A program made the position numbers and the translations under genes. From CAYRWR01 sp964537555 (lineage in GTDB: Bacteria; Spirochaetota; Brevinematia; Brevinematales; CAYRWR01): a DNA stretch of 35,563 nt. This document shows, piece by piece, positions 16,364 through 25,220 of the stretch. The stretch is from contig CAZIAD010000036.1 of NCBI GenBank assembly GCA_964537555.1, positions 1 to 35,563 on the forward strand, written 5' to 3'. Every line of letters begins with the position of its first letter. The stretch's first letter is position 1. The notes beneath the pieces are model-generated. The model ran no database searches and had not been told where the DNA came from. It saw nothing but the letters and a program-made list of their open reading frames with translations.

Positions 16364-17239
16364 ATGAAAGAATTCCGGTATAAGGGCGAGGCTGCCCTCT
16401 TTTTTGCAAACTTTTTCTATGCCACTGAATCCATACTGGTCAAAAAAGTGAGCGCCCATCTTTCGGGCTATCTCATCTCATTCTTTCGTTTTAGCATAGG
16501 TCTGGTACTCTCTGTGGCCCTGATACTGGGCCTGAAAAAGGGCTTCAAAATTAAAAGCTGGCCATTATTGATAGGCCGGGCTGTAGCCGGGGTCATATCC
16601 ATGATCAGTTTTTATATGTCGGTAAAGCTGGGCAATCCGGGCCGGGCCATGCTTTTAAATCTGACTTTTCCCATATTTGCGGTGGTATATGGATTCCTGT
16701 TTTTTAAAGAAAAAGCCCGCTGGCAGGACTTCATGGGTATATTGCTGTGCCTGGGCGGTATACTGCTGGTATTCTATGACGGCAGTACTGTCCCCTTGGC
16801 TGCCAATGTCTGGGGGATCATCTCCGGAGCTTCTGCCGGGCTGGCCGTACATTTTATTCGTAAAGCGGGCCAGGAACATCATACTTTTTTGTTATACCTG
16901 GTAGTATGTGTGCTGGGCATTTTTGTCAGTGGAATAGCCACACCAGACTGGCAGATGTTGAACAGTGAGCGCCTCCTGTTACTATTGATCATTGGCTCCA
17001 TCGTTTTTATTGGACAGATCATTATGCAGTGGGGCTACCGCCACACCACCGCTATAAAGGGTAGTATTATCTCCTACTTCAATATCCCCATTACCATGCT
17101 GCTCAGTCACTTTCTTATAGGGGAGGAGTTTAAGGACAGGATGATTATGGGAGCAGGCCTGATCATAAGCGGAGTGGTACTGAATAATATCCTGCATTGG
17201 AAAACTCCACTAAACAAAAACACAGCTGAAGGCATCTGA
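16364..17239 (+). CDS. EamA/DMT-family transporter
   Basis: 291 residues with about ten hydrophobic helices in two similar halves, as in EamA (drug/metabolite transporter) proteins such as RhaT or YdcZ relatives. Typical features: an N-terminal FFYATESILVKK segment, an SFFRF motif at the end of the first helix pair, LTFPIFAVVYGFLFFKE in the first half, and ISYFNIPITMLLSHFLIGEE in the second. It should move a small metabolite across the inner membrane; substrate unknown. AAAAGGAGC lies seven bases before the ATG and a TATAAT at 16338-16343 may be its -10 element. It ends 15 bases before the convergent TetR gene. A TetR neighbour sometimes controls such exporters, but here the genes converge. 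Confidence 0.92.
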   Translation: MKEFRYKGEAALFFANFFYATESILVKKVSAHLSGYLISFFRFSIGLVLSVALILGLKKGFKIKSWPLLIGRAVAGVISMISFYMSVKLGNPGRAMLLNLTFPIFAVVYGFLFFKEKARWQDFMGILLCLGGILLVFYDGSTVPLAANVWGIISGASAGLAVHFIRKAGQEHHTFLLYLVVCVLGIFVSGIATPDWQMLNSERLLLLLIIGSIVFIGQIIMQWGYRHTTAIKGSIISYFNIPITMLLSHFLIGEEFKDRMIMGAGLIISGVVLNNILHWKTPLNKNTAEGI

Positions 17240-17254
17240 TAGCGTGATAATTGT

Positions 17255-17884
17255 TTATTTCAGGACGTAGATCTCAGTGAGCATCATCTGGCGCATCACT
17301 TTTTTCATCTTTTCTCTCATGGTGGACAGATCAGATCCGGAAAACTCAGCCCATTTTTCTCCCATAGTAATATAGAACAATAAAGGGGCTGCCAGATTAA
17401 AAAACATATGTGCGCGAAATGATGCATGGTCCTGTTTATACACAGCCATTTCCTGCTGTTTTTGTTCGACTTTATCAAACAGCGGAGTAAGAAATTCCAT
17501 GAAGAAATCGTTTTTCTGATCCGCCTGCATCATCTCTACCAGCATAATCTTAAGTATACGGGATTTTGCCTGAAAAAAATTAATGATCTGATCAAGTATA
17601 TTATCCAGTAAGGTCTCATTAATGGATTCCGGGTTTTTGATCTCTTTAAACAGATGTTCCAGAAGAGCACTAGTCTCTTCTATGGCCTGAGATAGAATCC
17701 GGTGTAAAATCTCTTCCTTACTGTTAAAGTAATAGTACAGAAGAGCCGGATTGACCCCGGCAGCCTTTCCTATCTCCCCTACCCGGGCTCCATAGAATCC
17801 TTTATCAGCGAAGATCTGTTCGGCTGCTTCCAGGATCTTGGCAGGGCTGCTGTCGTCCTCCGGATTAAACTTTTTTCTTCCCAC
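17255..17884 (-). CDS. TetR-family transcriptional regulator
   Basis: About 209 residues. I chose GTG at 17884, preceded by GGGAG at good spacing; ATG at 17914 is in frame but overlaps the probable -10 element. N-terminal helix-turn-helix: AAEQIFADKGFYGARVGEIG then AAGVNPALLYYYFNSKEEIL, the hallmark of TetR proteins. The rest is helical (EMMQADQKNDFFMEFL), a ligand-binding and dimer domain with no close match that I recognise. TetR proteins usually repress a nearby gene until a small molecule binds. Here the nearest candidates are its own promoter, the convergent EamA transporter, or glyS-plsY starting about 490 bases away. Target unknown. Confidence 0.92.
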   Translation of the reverse strand: MGRKKFNPEDDSSPAKILEAAEQIFADKGFYGARVGEIGKAAGVNPALLYYYFNSKEEILHRILSQAIEETSALLEHLFKEIKNPESINETLLDNILDQIINFFQAKSRILKIMLVEMMQADQKNDFFMEFLTPLFDKVEQKQQEMAVYKQDHASFRAHMFFNLAAPLLFYITMGEKWAEFSGSDLSTMREKMKKVMRQMMLTEIYVLK

Positions 17885-17913
17885 TTTTTTCTCCCAGCTG
17901 TGTCTCTTTACCA

Positions 17914-17941
17914 TTTTTACATTGATTAAGCTTTTCGTCAA
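17914..17941 (-). promoter_or_regulatory. Possible promoter of the TetR gene
   Basis: Minus strand: TTGACG at 17941-17936, 16-base spacer, TAAAAA at 17919-17914. The predicted transcript start falls just before GTG 17884 and its GGGAG, which supports that start. Confidence 0.5.
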
Positions 17942-18138
17942 GTAGTTAGGGCTTAGGATAGTGTCCACAAAAGAAAGATCATCTATACCAATCTTAGTCT
18001 TAACACTGAAAATATTGAGATCACCATAAAATAAGGCAGGGTTCCAATATCCCAGGTAGGCAGCAGAAAAACTGCAATCACAGTGCCATGATCTGCACAA
18101 GGAGGTGGCTTCTGTCTCTAAACTTCTTGTACAGGGGA

Positions 18139-18152
18139 GCAGGGTACCCTGC
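18139..18152. repeat. 14-base perfect palindrome, possible operator
   Basis: GCAGGGTACCCTGC reads the same on both strands. It lies between the TetR gene and glyS and has a size suited to a dimeric regulator, but a single copy is weak evidence. Confidence 0.3.
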
Positions 18153-18321
18153 CCTGACTGAAAGGGCAACATTTCCTGTAGGCGTAAAGAGCGGTGTCCA
18201 CGCTATGCATACAGAGATACTCCCTAAACCGTTTTTCCAGGGCTTTAGGGGGCCATCCTCATTATAAAAGGACAGGCTTTATTATTTTTCCCAGAACCAG
18301 CCCTTCAGAAAACCCCTGTCT

Positions 18322-18350
18322 TTGACTTTTAAGGCCTTTTCTAATATAAT
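18322..18350 (+). promoter_or_regulatory. Consensus promoter of glyS-plsY
   Basis: TTGACT at 18322-18327, 17-base spacer, TATAAT at 18345-18350. It rules out translation starts upstream of ATG 18376. Confidence 0.85.
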
Positions 18351-18375
18351 ATCTCATCAATTCAGGGAGTCACAC

Positions 18376-20448
18376 ATGGCTAAAAACTTATTACTGGAAG
18401 TGGGCAGCGAAGAGATCCCCCACGCCATACTACTGGATACTATCCGTCAGTTCAAGGATCTGGCCCTGGAAAAGCTGGGGGCGGCAGGTGTGGAATTCGG
18501 CAAGATATTTGTCTACGGTACACCCCGGCGGCTGGCCCTGCAGCTCACGGATGTAGAGGAGAAGACCCGTCATAACACCATAGAAAAAAAAGGCCCCTCC
18601 CTGGATAAGGCCTATGATGCAGACGGGAAGCCTACCAAAGCCCTGGAAGGGTTTTTAAGAGGCAGCCAGTGTGAGCTGTCCGATGTCAGTACCAAGGATT
18701 TCGGGGGCAGTGAATACGTAGTAGTGAATATCAGCTCCGGCGGGGAAAAGATCACCGATATCCTGCCCGGCCTGTTTAAAGAGCTGATCTTTGGCCTGCA
18801 CTTTCCTAAGGTCATGAAATGGGCGGATCGTCCTGATCAGTGGGTACGGCCTCTGCGCTGGATAGTATGTATTCTGGATAAAAAAATCATCCCTCTGGAA
18901 GTGGCCCACATCAAGTCCGGACACAGCTCTCACGGCCACCGCATCCTGAATCAGAATAAGGCCTTTATGATCGATAACCCTCTGGAATATAAAAACCTGT
19001 TAAAAGAACAGAATGTGATAGTAGATCATGAGGAACGCCGCAGTTTTATCCGGGATAAGGTGGAAAAGGCGGCACTGCGTATGCATGCCCGGGCCCTACT
19101 GGATGATGACCTCCTGGACACTCTGGTCAGCCTCACCGAATATCCTCAGATCACAGTGGGACAGTTTGAAGCGGAATTCCTGGACCTGCCCAAAGAAGTG
19201 CTGATCTCTGAGATGATAGACCACCAGATGTTTATCCCTCTGGAAGAAGAAAAGAGCGGCAAGCTCATCAATAGCTTTCTCATCACGGCCAATATCAACC
19301 CCAATGAAAATGTGGTCAAGGGAAACGAGAGGGTGATTCGGGCCCGCTTCTCCGACGGGCAATTCTTTTATAATGAAGACCGTAAGACCAGACTGGAAGC
19401 CAAGATCCCCCAGCTGCAGCAGGTATCCTTTGCCAAGGGGCTGGGCTCACTGCTGGACAAGATCGAACGTATGAAAAAACTGGCCTCTCATATAGCGGGG
19501 CAGCTCAACATGAAGGGGGTACTACCCGATGCCCACCGGGCCATAGACCTCTGCAAGGCCGATCTGGTCACTGGTATGGTAGGAGAATTTGACGAGCTCC
19601 AGGGTGTCATGGGCCGCTATTACGCCACCTATGACGGGGAAAAAGAATCAGTGGCCCTGTCGGTGGAACAGCACTACTACCCCCGTTTTTCCGGGGATGC
19701 CCTGCCCTCCTATGATGAAGGCCTGCTGGCCTCACTGTCCGACCGCATTGACAATCTCTTTTCCATGTATGCTACCGGAAAGTGGGTGACCGGGTCCAAG
19801 GATCCCTTTGCCCTGCGCAGGCAGACCCTGGGGGTGATACGCATCCTGATCGAGAAGAAAATGCACCTCAATTTCAGTAATCTGTTTGATGACATATTCG
19901 GCCTGTACAAGGGCTTTCTGACTATAGAGCAGAACGACTTTAAAAATGCCATTCTGGACTTTATCACTACCCGGATCAAGACAGTACTCAAGGAGTACGG
20001 GTTTAACTACGATGAGATCGAAGCCGGTATTACCGATGATATATCGGATATATATGATTCCTATCTGCGCATCAGCGCTATTCATGAGGCCCGCAGTTCT
20101 GATGATTTTGCCAATCTGGCGGTGGCCTTTAAGCGTATTAAAAACATCCTGAAGGGGCAAAATGGTAGAAGCATAGTACCCGGGACTTTTAGGGAAGATG
20201 CTGAGAAGGAACTCTATGCCCTCTATGAAAAGAACCAGAAGACCTTTAATGATAAACTGGCCGCCCGGGCTTACCAGGACTGTGTGGCTATACTGACCTC
20301 ATTCCGTAAAGCAGTAGATCACTTCTTTGACAAGGTCATGGTCATGGATGAAGACCCGGCGGTGCGTGACAACCGGATCGCGCTGCTCTCTCACATAGAC
20401 AGCCTGTTTAATAGATTTATCGATTTTGAAAAGATCGTAGTGGAGTAA
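18376..20448 (+). CDS. glyS: Glycyl-tRNA synthetase beta subunit
   Basis: 690 residues, the normal size of GlyS. With the alpha subunit GlyQ it forms the bacterial tetramer that charges tRNA-Gly. Start ATG 18376 follows AGGGAG and the promoter. Seen: the family start LLLEVGSEEIPHAI, KVMKWADRPDQWVRPLRWIV split over 170-190, LCKADLVTGMVGEFDELQG near 392-410, DPFALRRQTLGVIRIL, and a DALR-type anticodon-binding end with FFDKVMVMDEDPAVRDNR near 649. glyQ is not next to it, although the pair is often adjacent or fused. plsY begins three bases after its stop, so the two are co-transcribed. Identification is firm. Confidence 0.96.
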   Translation: MAKNLLLEVGSEEIPHAILLDTIRQFKDLALEKLGAAGVEFGKIFVYGTPRRLALQLTDVEEKTRHNTIEKKGPSLDKAYDADGKPTKALEGFLRGSQCELSDVSTKDFGGSEYVVVNISSGGEKITDILPGLFKELIFGLHFPKVMKWADRPDQWVRPLRWIVCILDKKIIPLEVAHIKSGHSSHGHRILNQNKAFMIDNPLEYKNLLKEQNVIVDHEERRSFIRDKVEKAALRMHARALLDDDLLDTLVSLTEYPQITVGQFEAEFLDLPKEVLISEMIDHQMFIPLEEEKSGKLINSFLITANINPNENVVKGNERVIRARFSDGQFFYNEDRKTRLEAKIPQLQQVSFAKGLGSLLDKIERMKKLASHIAGQLNMKGVLPDAHRAIDLCKADLVTGMVGEFDELQGVMGRYYATYDGEKESVALSVEQHYYPRFSGDALPSYDEGLLASLSDRIDNLFSMYATGKWVTGSKDPFALRRQTLGVIRILIEKKMHLNFSNLFDDIFGLYKGFLTIEQNDFKNAILDFITTRIKTVLKEYGFNYDEIEAGITDDISDIYDSYLRISAIHEARSSDDFANLAVAFKRIKNILKGQNGRSIVPGTFREDAEKELYALYEKNQKTFNDKLAARAYQDCVAILTSFRKAVDHFFDKVMVMDEDPAVRDNRIALLSHIDSLFNRFIDFEKIVVE

Positions 20449-20451
20449 AAT

Positions 20452-21051
20452 ATGCTTCATATTTATACCTTCCTGCTCCTTCTGCTGGGAGCCTACCTGC
20501 TGGGTTCTGTACCCTTCGGACTGATCTACTCCCTGATCCGGGGAGTGGATATACGACAGACCGGCAGCGGTAATATCGGTGCCACCAATGTAAGCCGTCA
20601 GTTCGGCTTTTGGGGAGGCTTTGTACCGGTGTTCCTGCTGGACGGCTTAAAAGGTGCCGTGCCGGTATTTCTGGTACGTATCTGGGGTATAGAGGGCTGG
20701 AATAGTGATGCTGCTATGCTCCTCACTGCGGCAGCTGCTCTGCTGGGACACATCTTTCCGGTCTACCTGAAGTTCAAAGGGGGTAAAGGAGTGGCTACCG
20801 GAGCCGGAGCCTTTGCGGTTATCGCCCCTCTGCCTACCCTGGTCGCCCTGGTGGTGTTTCTGCTCACCTATGTCAGCCGAAAGATCGTAGCCCTGGCGTC
20901 CATTTTTGCGGCTATCAGCCTGCCCCTGGCCACATTCTTCCTGGCGCCCCGGCGTCCCATCATACTGGGATTTACCCTGGCGGTAGTCCCTCTCATCCTC
21001 TATACCCACCGTAAGAACATCAAGGAGATGCTGAGCCGGAAGACTGCTTAA
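20452..21051 (+). CDS. plsY: PlsY, acyl-phosphate glycerol-3-phosphate acyltransferase
   Basis: 199 residues, an inner-membrane enzyme that moves the acyl group from acyl-phosphate to glycerol-3-phosphate, the first step of phospholipid synthesis. Seen: GSVPFGLIYS near 18-27, the glycerol-phosphate motif TGSGNIGATN near 37-46, HIFPVYLKFKGGKGVATGAG near 101-120, and several membrane helices. The ribosome site GGAG lies inside the end of glyS, so translation is coupled. Its partner PlsX is not in the window. A terminator follows at 21059-21088. Confidence 0.96.
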   Translation: MLHIYTFLLLLLGAYLLGSVPFGLIYSLIRGVDIRQTGSGNIGATNVSRQFGFWGGFVPVFLLDGLKGAVPVFLVRIWGIEGWNSDAAMLLTAAAALLGHIFPVYLKFKGGKGVATGAGAFAVIAPLPTLVALVVFLLTYVSRKIVALASIFAAISLPLATFFLAPRRPIILGFTLAVVPLILYTHRKNIKEMLSRKTA

Positions 21052-21058
21052 AGGAATT

Positions 21059-21088
21059 AAAAAAGCCCATCCGGATGGGACGGGCTTT
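21059..21088. terminator. Bidirectional terminator between plsY and the FG-GAP lipoprotein gene
   Basis: AAAAGCCC ATCCGGATGG GACGGGCTTT forms a stem with A-run on the left and T-run on the right. The minus strand has the longer T-run (six), so it best serves the leftward gene. Confidence 0.8.
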
Positions 21089-21107
21089 GATGGTTTACAG
21101 CAGGCTG

Positions 21108-23171
21108 TTATCTGGTATAATGAAATACTGAACCCTGGGCCGTGTTTGAAACTACAAAGTCTGCTTTGATCCCTACATATATATTCCGGGCTTCTTTGTC
21201 CACCCCGATTGAACTGCCAAAATAGTCATTTACTTTTCCATAACTATCAACATAGTAATGACTTAAATTTTGACTAGCCCATATAGGGCCCTGTCTCTGA
21301 AAAAGATAGACCGCTCCCTGTAAATTAAAAGAACCGATTTGCTTTTCCGGCGCACCTGCCAGTAATACAGTCCCCCACCAGTCCGAATTTAGCGCACTGC
21401 CCATTCTGGCTCCGGAACTAAAAGGAGAATCGAGATCGGCGACCTGCCCGCCCGGATACCATTTAGCATCGGTACCGGGGGTGTAGACCAGTACTTTTCC
21501 GGTATCAGAGTTAAATCCCCTGGCTCCTCCGAATATTACCCCTCCGGAGGGGGCGATATGACAGGACATACCTAAGTAGGAATTAGGCAACAAAGAATTA
21601 CCATTCAGCTTAATGGATGCTGAACTGATATTAAAATTGGTGATCACATAGAGTGCACCCTGGGTGAGGACTGCAAAAGGGGCCCCGGCTACTACTGTCT
21701 TGCCATTAGCCGATATCGAGACAGAGGTACCGAACTGCTCCCCGCCTACGGCATCGGAAGCCTGGATAAGCTGGTAGGCATGGTTCATATTGGTCCAGCC
21801 GGTAGTGGGACGGGTATAGATCAGGACCGCGCCCTGGTTTGGAAAAATGCTGGAGAAAAGAGGGGTACCCAGGGCAATGGTACTTCCATTGCCACTCACT
21901 GATATACTTTTAGCAAACTGGTCTGGCAGATTTACCGACAGGGAGGACAGCTGTACCGTCTCAGTGCCATTAGTCCATCCGCTCCCTTTTTCAAAGATGA
22001 AGGCCCTCTTGACAGCCGGTACTCCCGCTACCAGGGTATTCCCGTCGGCGGACAGGTCAATGATACTGCCCAGGTAGTTGGTAGGCGATATGACAGATAC
22101 CGTCTTTTTAGCGACCTGTACCCACTTACCCGACTGCATCTCGAAGATGGCTATATATCCTCTGTTGGCCATGGCTGAGGGGACTCCCACGGCCATAGTA
22201 CGGCCATTACTGGATACTGAGACACTGGTGCCGAACTGATCATTAGCCATACCATTTTTATCAATGATCATATTATTTATAATCCTGGTCTCCACACCGG
22301 AGACATTGCCGGCGTTATCCCGGGCGATGATATCGATCTGATTAGCCCCGGGGTGCAGGGTGATAGTTTTAGACCAGTTACTCAAAATGGAAAATGGACT
22401 ATATGCGGAACCGTCAATGGAGATACTGATATTTTTAATCCCGGCCAGCCCAATATCCCAGGCGGTACCGCTCAGGGTAAAAGTGGAGTCACTGGTCACT
22501 GTTTCGGAAAGAGGTGTAGTGATACTAAGCATAGGTGTCATGTTATCCACAAAATAAGTGACAGCAGAGGAATAATTGGTCTTGTAGTCACTGGAGACCA
22601 CACGGGCCAGAATATGATTAGTCCCTTCATTGAGGAGAATATTGTAGACCCAGTCGGCCACACTCCCTATAGTAAAAAAGCTGCTGCCCTGGTCAGTACT
22701 GAGTGAGATATCCAGGATAGCGCCAGGGCTGTCCACAAATGCGGTTCCGGTGATATCGATACTGGCACCGTTGTACAAGGCATAAAAATGGGGAGCAGTA
22801 ATGGAAACACCCGGGACAGCTGCCCAGACAATGAGCATATTATTGGTAAGAGAATGCAGCCCGGATGGATCAACGGCGTATACCCGTATGATATTACTCT
22901 GTCCGGAAGGCTGATTCAAAATAAAATTTCCCTGGCCTGATATAGTACCCAGCGAGGTAAAGGAAGAATAACTGATGGAATAAAAGATCTCACAGTCCGG
23001 CTCATCCACCTCTACACTGAGAGTATACTGAGTGGGAAGCTGCTGGCCCCACCAGGGACTGTGTATGGTAAGCACGGGAGCTGTAGTATCTACACTAGCC
23101 GGAGCGGGCCCCAGGCTGCAGGCTCCCAGAATGAAAATGAGACTGAATAATAAACTGATCCTAATTTTCAA
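21108..23171 (-). CDS. Lipoprotein with Ig-like domains and a seven-repeat FG-GAP propeller
   Basis: About 687 residues. I chose TTG at 23171: GGGGGG lies five bases before it and it gives a compact lipoprotein signal (MKIRISLLFSLIFILGAC, Cys18). An ATG at 23252 would add 27 residues and a strange charged lead. After the signal come three bacterial Ig-like domains (DTTAPVLTIHSP, VSITAPHFYALYNG, PMLSITTPLSETV). The C-terminal half has seven repeats of the FG-GAP/integrin-alpha type, each like DQFGTSVSVSxNGxTxAVGxP, the number needed for one closed propeller. Later repeats are more degenerate. Such proteins are surface or periplasmic and bind partners; no enzyme site is seen. It ends at a bidirectional terminator. 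Confidence 0.88.
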   Translation of the reverse strand: MKIRISLLFSLIFILGACSLGPAPASVDTTAPVLTIHSPWWGQQLPTQYTLSVEVDEPDCEIFYSISYSSFTSLGTISGQGNFILNQPSGQSNIIRVYAVDPSGLHSLTNNMLIVWAAVPGVSITAPHFYALYNGASIDITGTAFVDSPGAILDISLSTDQGSSFFTIGSVADWVYNILLNEGTNHILARVVSSDYKTNYSSAVTYFVDNMTPMLSITTPLSETVTSDSTFTLSGTAWDIGLAGIKNISISIDGSAYSPFSILSNWSKTITLHPGANQIDIIARDNAGNVSGVETRIINNMIIDKNGMANDQFGTSVSVSSNGRTMAVGVPSAMANRGYIAIFEMQSGKWVQVAKKTVSVISPTNYLGSIIDLSADGNTLVAGVPAVKRAFIFEKGSGWTNGTETVQLSSLSVNLPDQFAKSISVSGNGSTIALGTPLFSSIFPNQGAVLIYTRPTTGWTNMNHAYQLIQASDAVGGEQFGTSVSISANGKTVVAGAPFAVLTQGALYVITNFNISSASIKLNGNSLLPNSYLGMSCHIAPSGGVIFGGARGFNSDTGKVLVYTPGTDAKWYPGGQVADLDSPFSSGARMGSALNSDWWGTVLLAGAPEKQIGSFNLQGAVYLFQRQGPIWASQNLSHYYVDSYGKVNDYFGSSIGVDKEARNIYVGIKADFVVSNTAQGSVFHYTR

Positions 23172-23285
23172 AAGATCCCCCCGGGTATATTTTGTACCAT
23201 CGCGTTTATTAAATATAACACGGTAAGAAGATTTTTTAAAGTAGTTTCTCATTATAATACCCTAATTATGAAGGAAAAAGTGTAA

Positions 23286-24122
23286 TCATTCCCCGATTTT
23301 TTTAAACTTTCCCTGCTGCCACAAATACTCTTCCCGGCTGGTATTAGTGGTAGCAGCCTCATAGTCGATACTTATTGACTCTACTATGACAGTATCTTTT
23401 TTTCCTTCCTTATCCCGGGGCCAGATATACCTGAAATCAGCCTTGCCAAACTCAGAGAAGGCGCGGTAACTGCTAAATCCGTACCTGATCTGGTCCCCGT
23501 CCAGAACCAGCAGTACTTCTCCCATAGGATATTCACAGGCTTCATACACAAAATCCACCAGGACAAGCTCCAATTCCTTTTTAAACCAGGACCGGGGAAG
23601 GGCCCGGGCACTGAGAGAGTAGGAAAAACTCTGGTTAAAACTCATATCCAGGCCTTTAAAAAGTACACTGGAGCGGATAGTCATATCATCAATATACCGG
23701 GCTTCCATAATGGTGCTGTCATTGGACTTGCCCACCGCTCCTATCAGGATAGCCTGGGGTACTGCCCGGTCTCCATTTTTTTTAATAATGACGGCCTTGG
23801 ATAGCATGCCCCCCCATATATAGCCTTCATCGATCTTTTTACCACAGGTACAGGGGTATTTTACCTTATACCACGACTCAGTATAGCCGTTAAATGTATA
23901 GGCCTGGGCGGATTCCTCCAGGATCTGGAGCCGGGAACCTATGGGCAGCCGGTCCATGATCCGGGCTTTCGGGTCAGGGGCATTGCGTACATTGACCTTG
24001 TCCGCGAACAGAATGACTACCTGCCCGGGGGTGTATTTACCATACTTCACGTAGGGCTGACTATCCCCCCATAAAGGGATGCTTAAGGCCAAAAGCAGTA
24101 AAAAGACTCTTATTTTATTCAC
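23286..24122 (-). CDS. Exported SH3b-domain protein
   Basis: 278 residues, start GTG at 24122 with AAGGAG six bases before it. Signal peptide MNKIRVFLLLLALSIPLWG, cleaved probably before DSQPY; no lipobox. Residues about 35-110 form an SH3b domain: VILFADKVNVRNAPD, IGSRLQILEES, SWYKVKYP and GYIWGGML. A CTCGK segment inserts a cysteine pair in it. The remainder (ARALPRSWFKKELELVLVDF, YPMGEVLLVLDGDQ) is beta-rich and unassigned. It resembles in style the SH3-like protein at the left edge. It has its own promoter and is followed after about 110 bases by the FG-GAP lipoprotein gene, also leftward. Envelope binding role is inferred from the domain. Confidence 0.85.
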   Translation of the reverse strand: MNKIRVFLLLLALSIPLWGDSQPYVKYGKYTPGQVVILFADKVNVRNAPDPKARIMDRLPIGSRLQILEESAQAYTFNGYTESWYKVKYPCTCGKKIDEGYIWGGMLSKAVIIKKNGDRAVPQAILIGAVGKSNDSTIMEARYIDDMTIRSSVLFKGLDMSFNQSFSYSLSARALPRSWFKKELELVLVDFVYEACEYPMGEVLLVLDGDQIRYGFSSYRAFSEFGKADFRYIWPRDKEGKKDTVIVESISIDYEAATTNTSREEYLWQQGKFKKIGE

Positions 24123-24148
24123 AACTATCTCCTTGCGGTCATTACTTA

Positions 24149-24177
24149 ATTATATACTATACGTGAAATAACTCCAA
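24149..24177 (-). promoter_or_regulatory. Promoter of the exported SH3b gene
   Basis: Minus strand: TTGGAG at 24177-24172, 17-base spacer, TATAAT at 24154-24149. Confidence 0.65.
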
Positions 24178-24238
24178 TTTTACTTAACCGTCCCCGTAAA
24201 CTTCCGATATACATAATACGACAAAACAGGAGAAACTA

Positions 24239-25201
24239 TTGGGTATTCCCGTCTATACTGAATTATCTAATTTTTCAGTCCGCAAAGCAGGTAACAAAGT
24301 CCAGACTGATCTCACCATCTCCCTTATCATCAATAAGCACTCAGATCCGGTGGATACGATAAACTCCCTGTATACCTATGTCAATAAGAGTGAAGTCAAG
24401 ATAGAGCTCCTGATCGTCAACATGGACCGGGAAGGCTATAAATATGAAAAACTGATGGATAACTTCCCGGCCCTGCGGGTACTCCTGCCCCAGGAGGAAA
24501 TATCCTACTGGCAGGCTATGCAGCTCATCATACAGGAGAGCCTCTCCGAGCAGATTCTGTTTATGGATGAGTCCTGTAAGCTGCTCCAAATGGACCTGGT
24601 GTTGCTCCGATCCTACTTTACCCAGAGCAGCTTCGGCGCCCTGGTACCCCGTATGGTCAATGAACATAATGAAGCCATCCCCAACCTGGTCAAAGCCAGT
24701 CTGAGGCAGGGGTTTATAGACACCATATCCGTGATCCTCAAAGGCTCAGCCATGACCTCTCTCTACCCCAAAGTCCCCTGTTTTATCCTTAGTAAAAAGG
24801 TGTTTTTACAAAGAGAGATAGATCTCAGTGACTATCAGGACAGGCAGTTTCTGCTTCTGGAACTGGGATACCGCCTGTGGAAAGAGGGACTGCTCATTTT
24901 CCAGGGTGAAAAATTCAAAGTGCAGCTCCTGTCCGATGCTCCCGAGGATATACGTGAGGATCTTAACAATAACGACTATCTCCTGTTCAACTTTGCCAAT
25001 ATCACTGATAAAGGGGCTACCCGGGGCAGAGCACAGCGTATCTGGAAACAGGCTCTGTTATTCCTGGTGAGCCTGCGCTGGAACAAGCTGGGCGGATTGA
25101 TCCGATCGATAAGAGAAAACAGTGCCAGAGCCAATAAAAACTCGGAATACCCTATAGACGACTCAACGGTATTCCACACCGTTAATAAAGACTACAATTA
25201 G
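24239..25201 (+). CDS. Divergent glycosyltransferase-like protein (GT-A fold)
   Basis: 320 residues with a TTG start at 24239 (AGGAG six bases upstream). The N-terminal half looks like a family 2 glycosyltransferase: DLTISLIINKHSDP opening strand, KIELLIVNMDRE second strand, and LFMDESCKL in the place of the metal-binding DxD-like motif. The second half (GYRLWKEGLLIFQGEKFKVQL) also fits, resembling the region after the acceptor site. Key motifs are weak, so it may be inactive or use an unusual donor. It stands 19 bases ahead of an SpsF-like nucleotidyltransferase gene, and the pair probably helps make or attach a sugar on a surface glycan or a protein. Fold assignment moderate; substrate unknown. 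Confidence 0.7.
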   Translation: MGIPVYTELSNFSVRKAGNKVQTDLTISLIINKHSDPVDTINSLYTYVNKSEVKIELLIVNMDREGYKYEKLMDNFPALRVLLPQEEISYWQAMQLIIQESLSEQILFMDESCKLLQMDLVLLRSYFTQSSFGALVPRMVNEHNEAIPNLVKASLRQGFIDTISVILKGSAMTSLYPKVPCFILSKKVFLQREIDLSDYQDRQFLLLELGYRLWKEGLLIFQGEKFKVQLLSDAPEDIREDLNNNDYLLFNFANITDKGATRGRAQRIWKQALLFLVSLRWNKLGGLIRSIRENSARANKNSEYPIDDSTVFHTVNKDYN

Positions 25202-25220
25202 TCACAGAGGGAGGATAATT

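Larger units (their letters stand above)
17885..18375. other. 490-base intergenic stretch between TetR gene and glyS
   Basis: It holds the TetR promoter at one end and the glyS promoter at the other. Between them no gene is convincing. There is a perfect 14-base palindrome GCAGGGTACCCTGC at 18139-18152, a possible operator. No T-box consensus for a tRNA-sensing leader was found ahead of glyS. Confidence 0.6.

Noticed and set aside
17915..18172. Extended N-terminus for the TetR protein
   Set aside because: The added residues match nothing, and a promoter plus ribosome site support the GTG start at 17884.
18115..18375. T-box leader ahead of glyS
   Set aside because: No AGGGTGGNACCGCG-type antiterminator sequence or matching terminator is visible.
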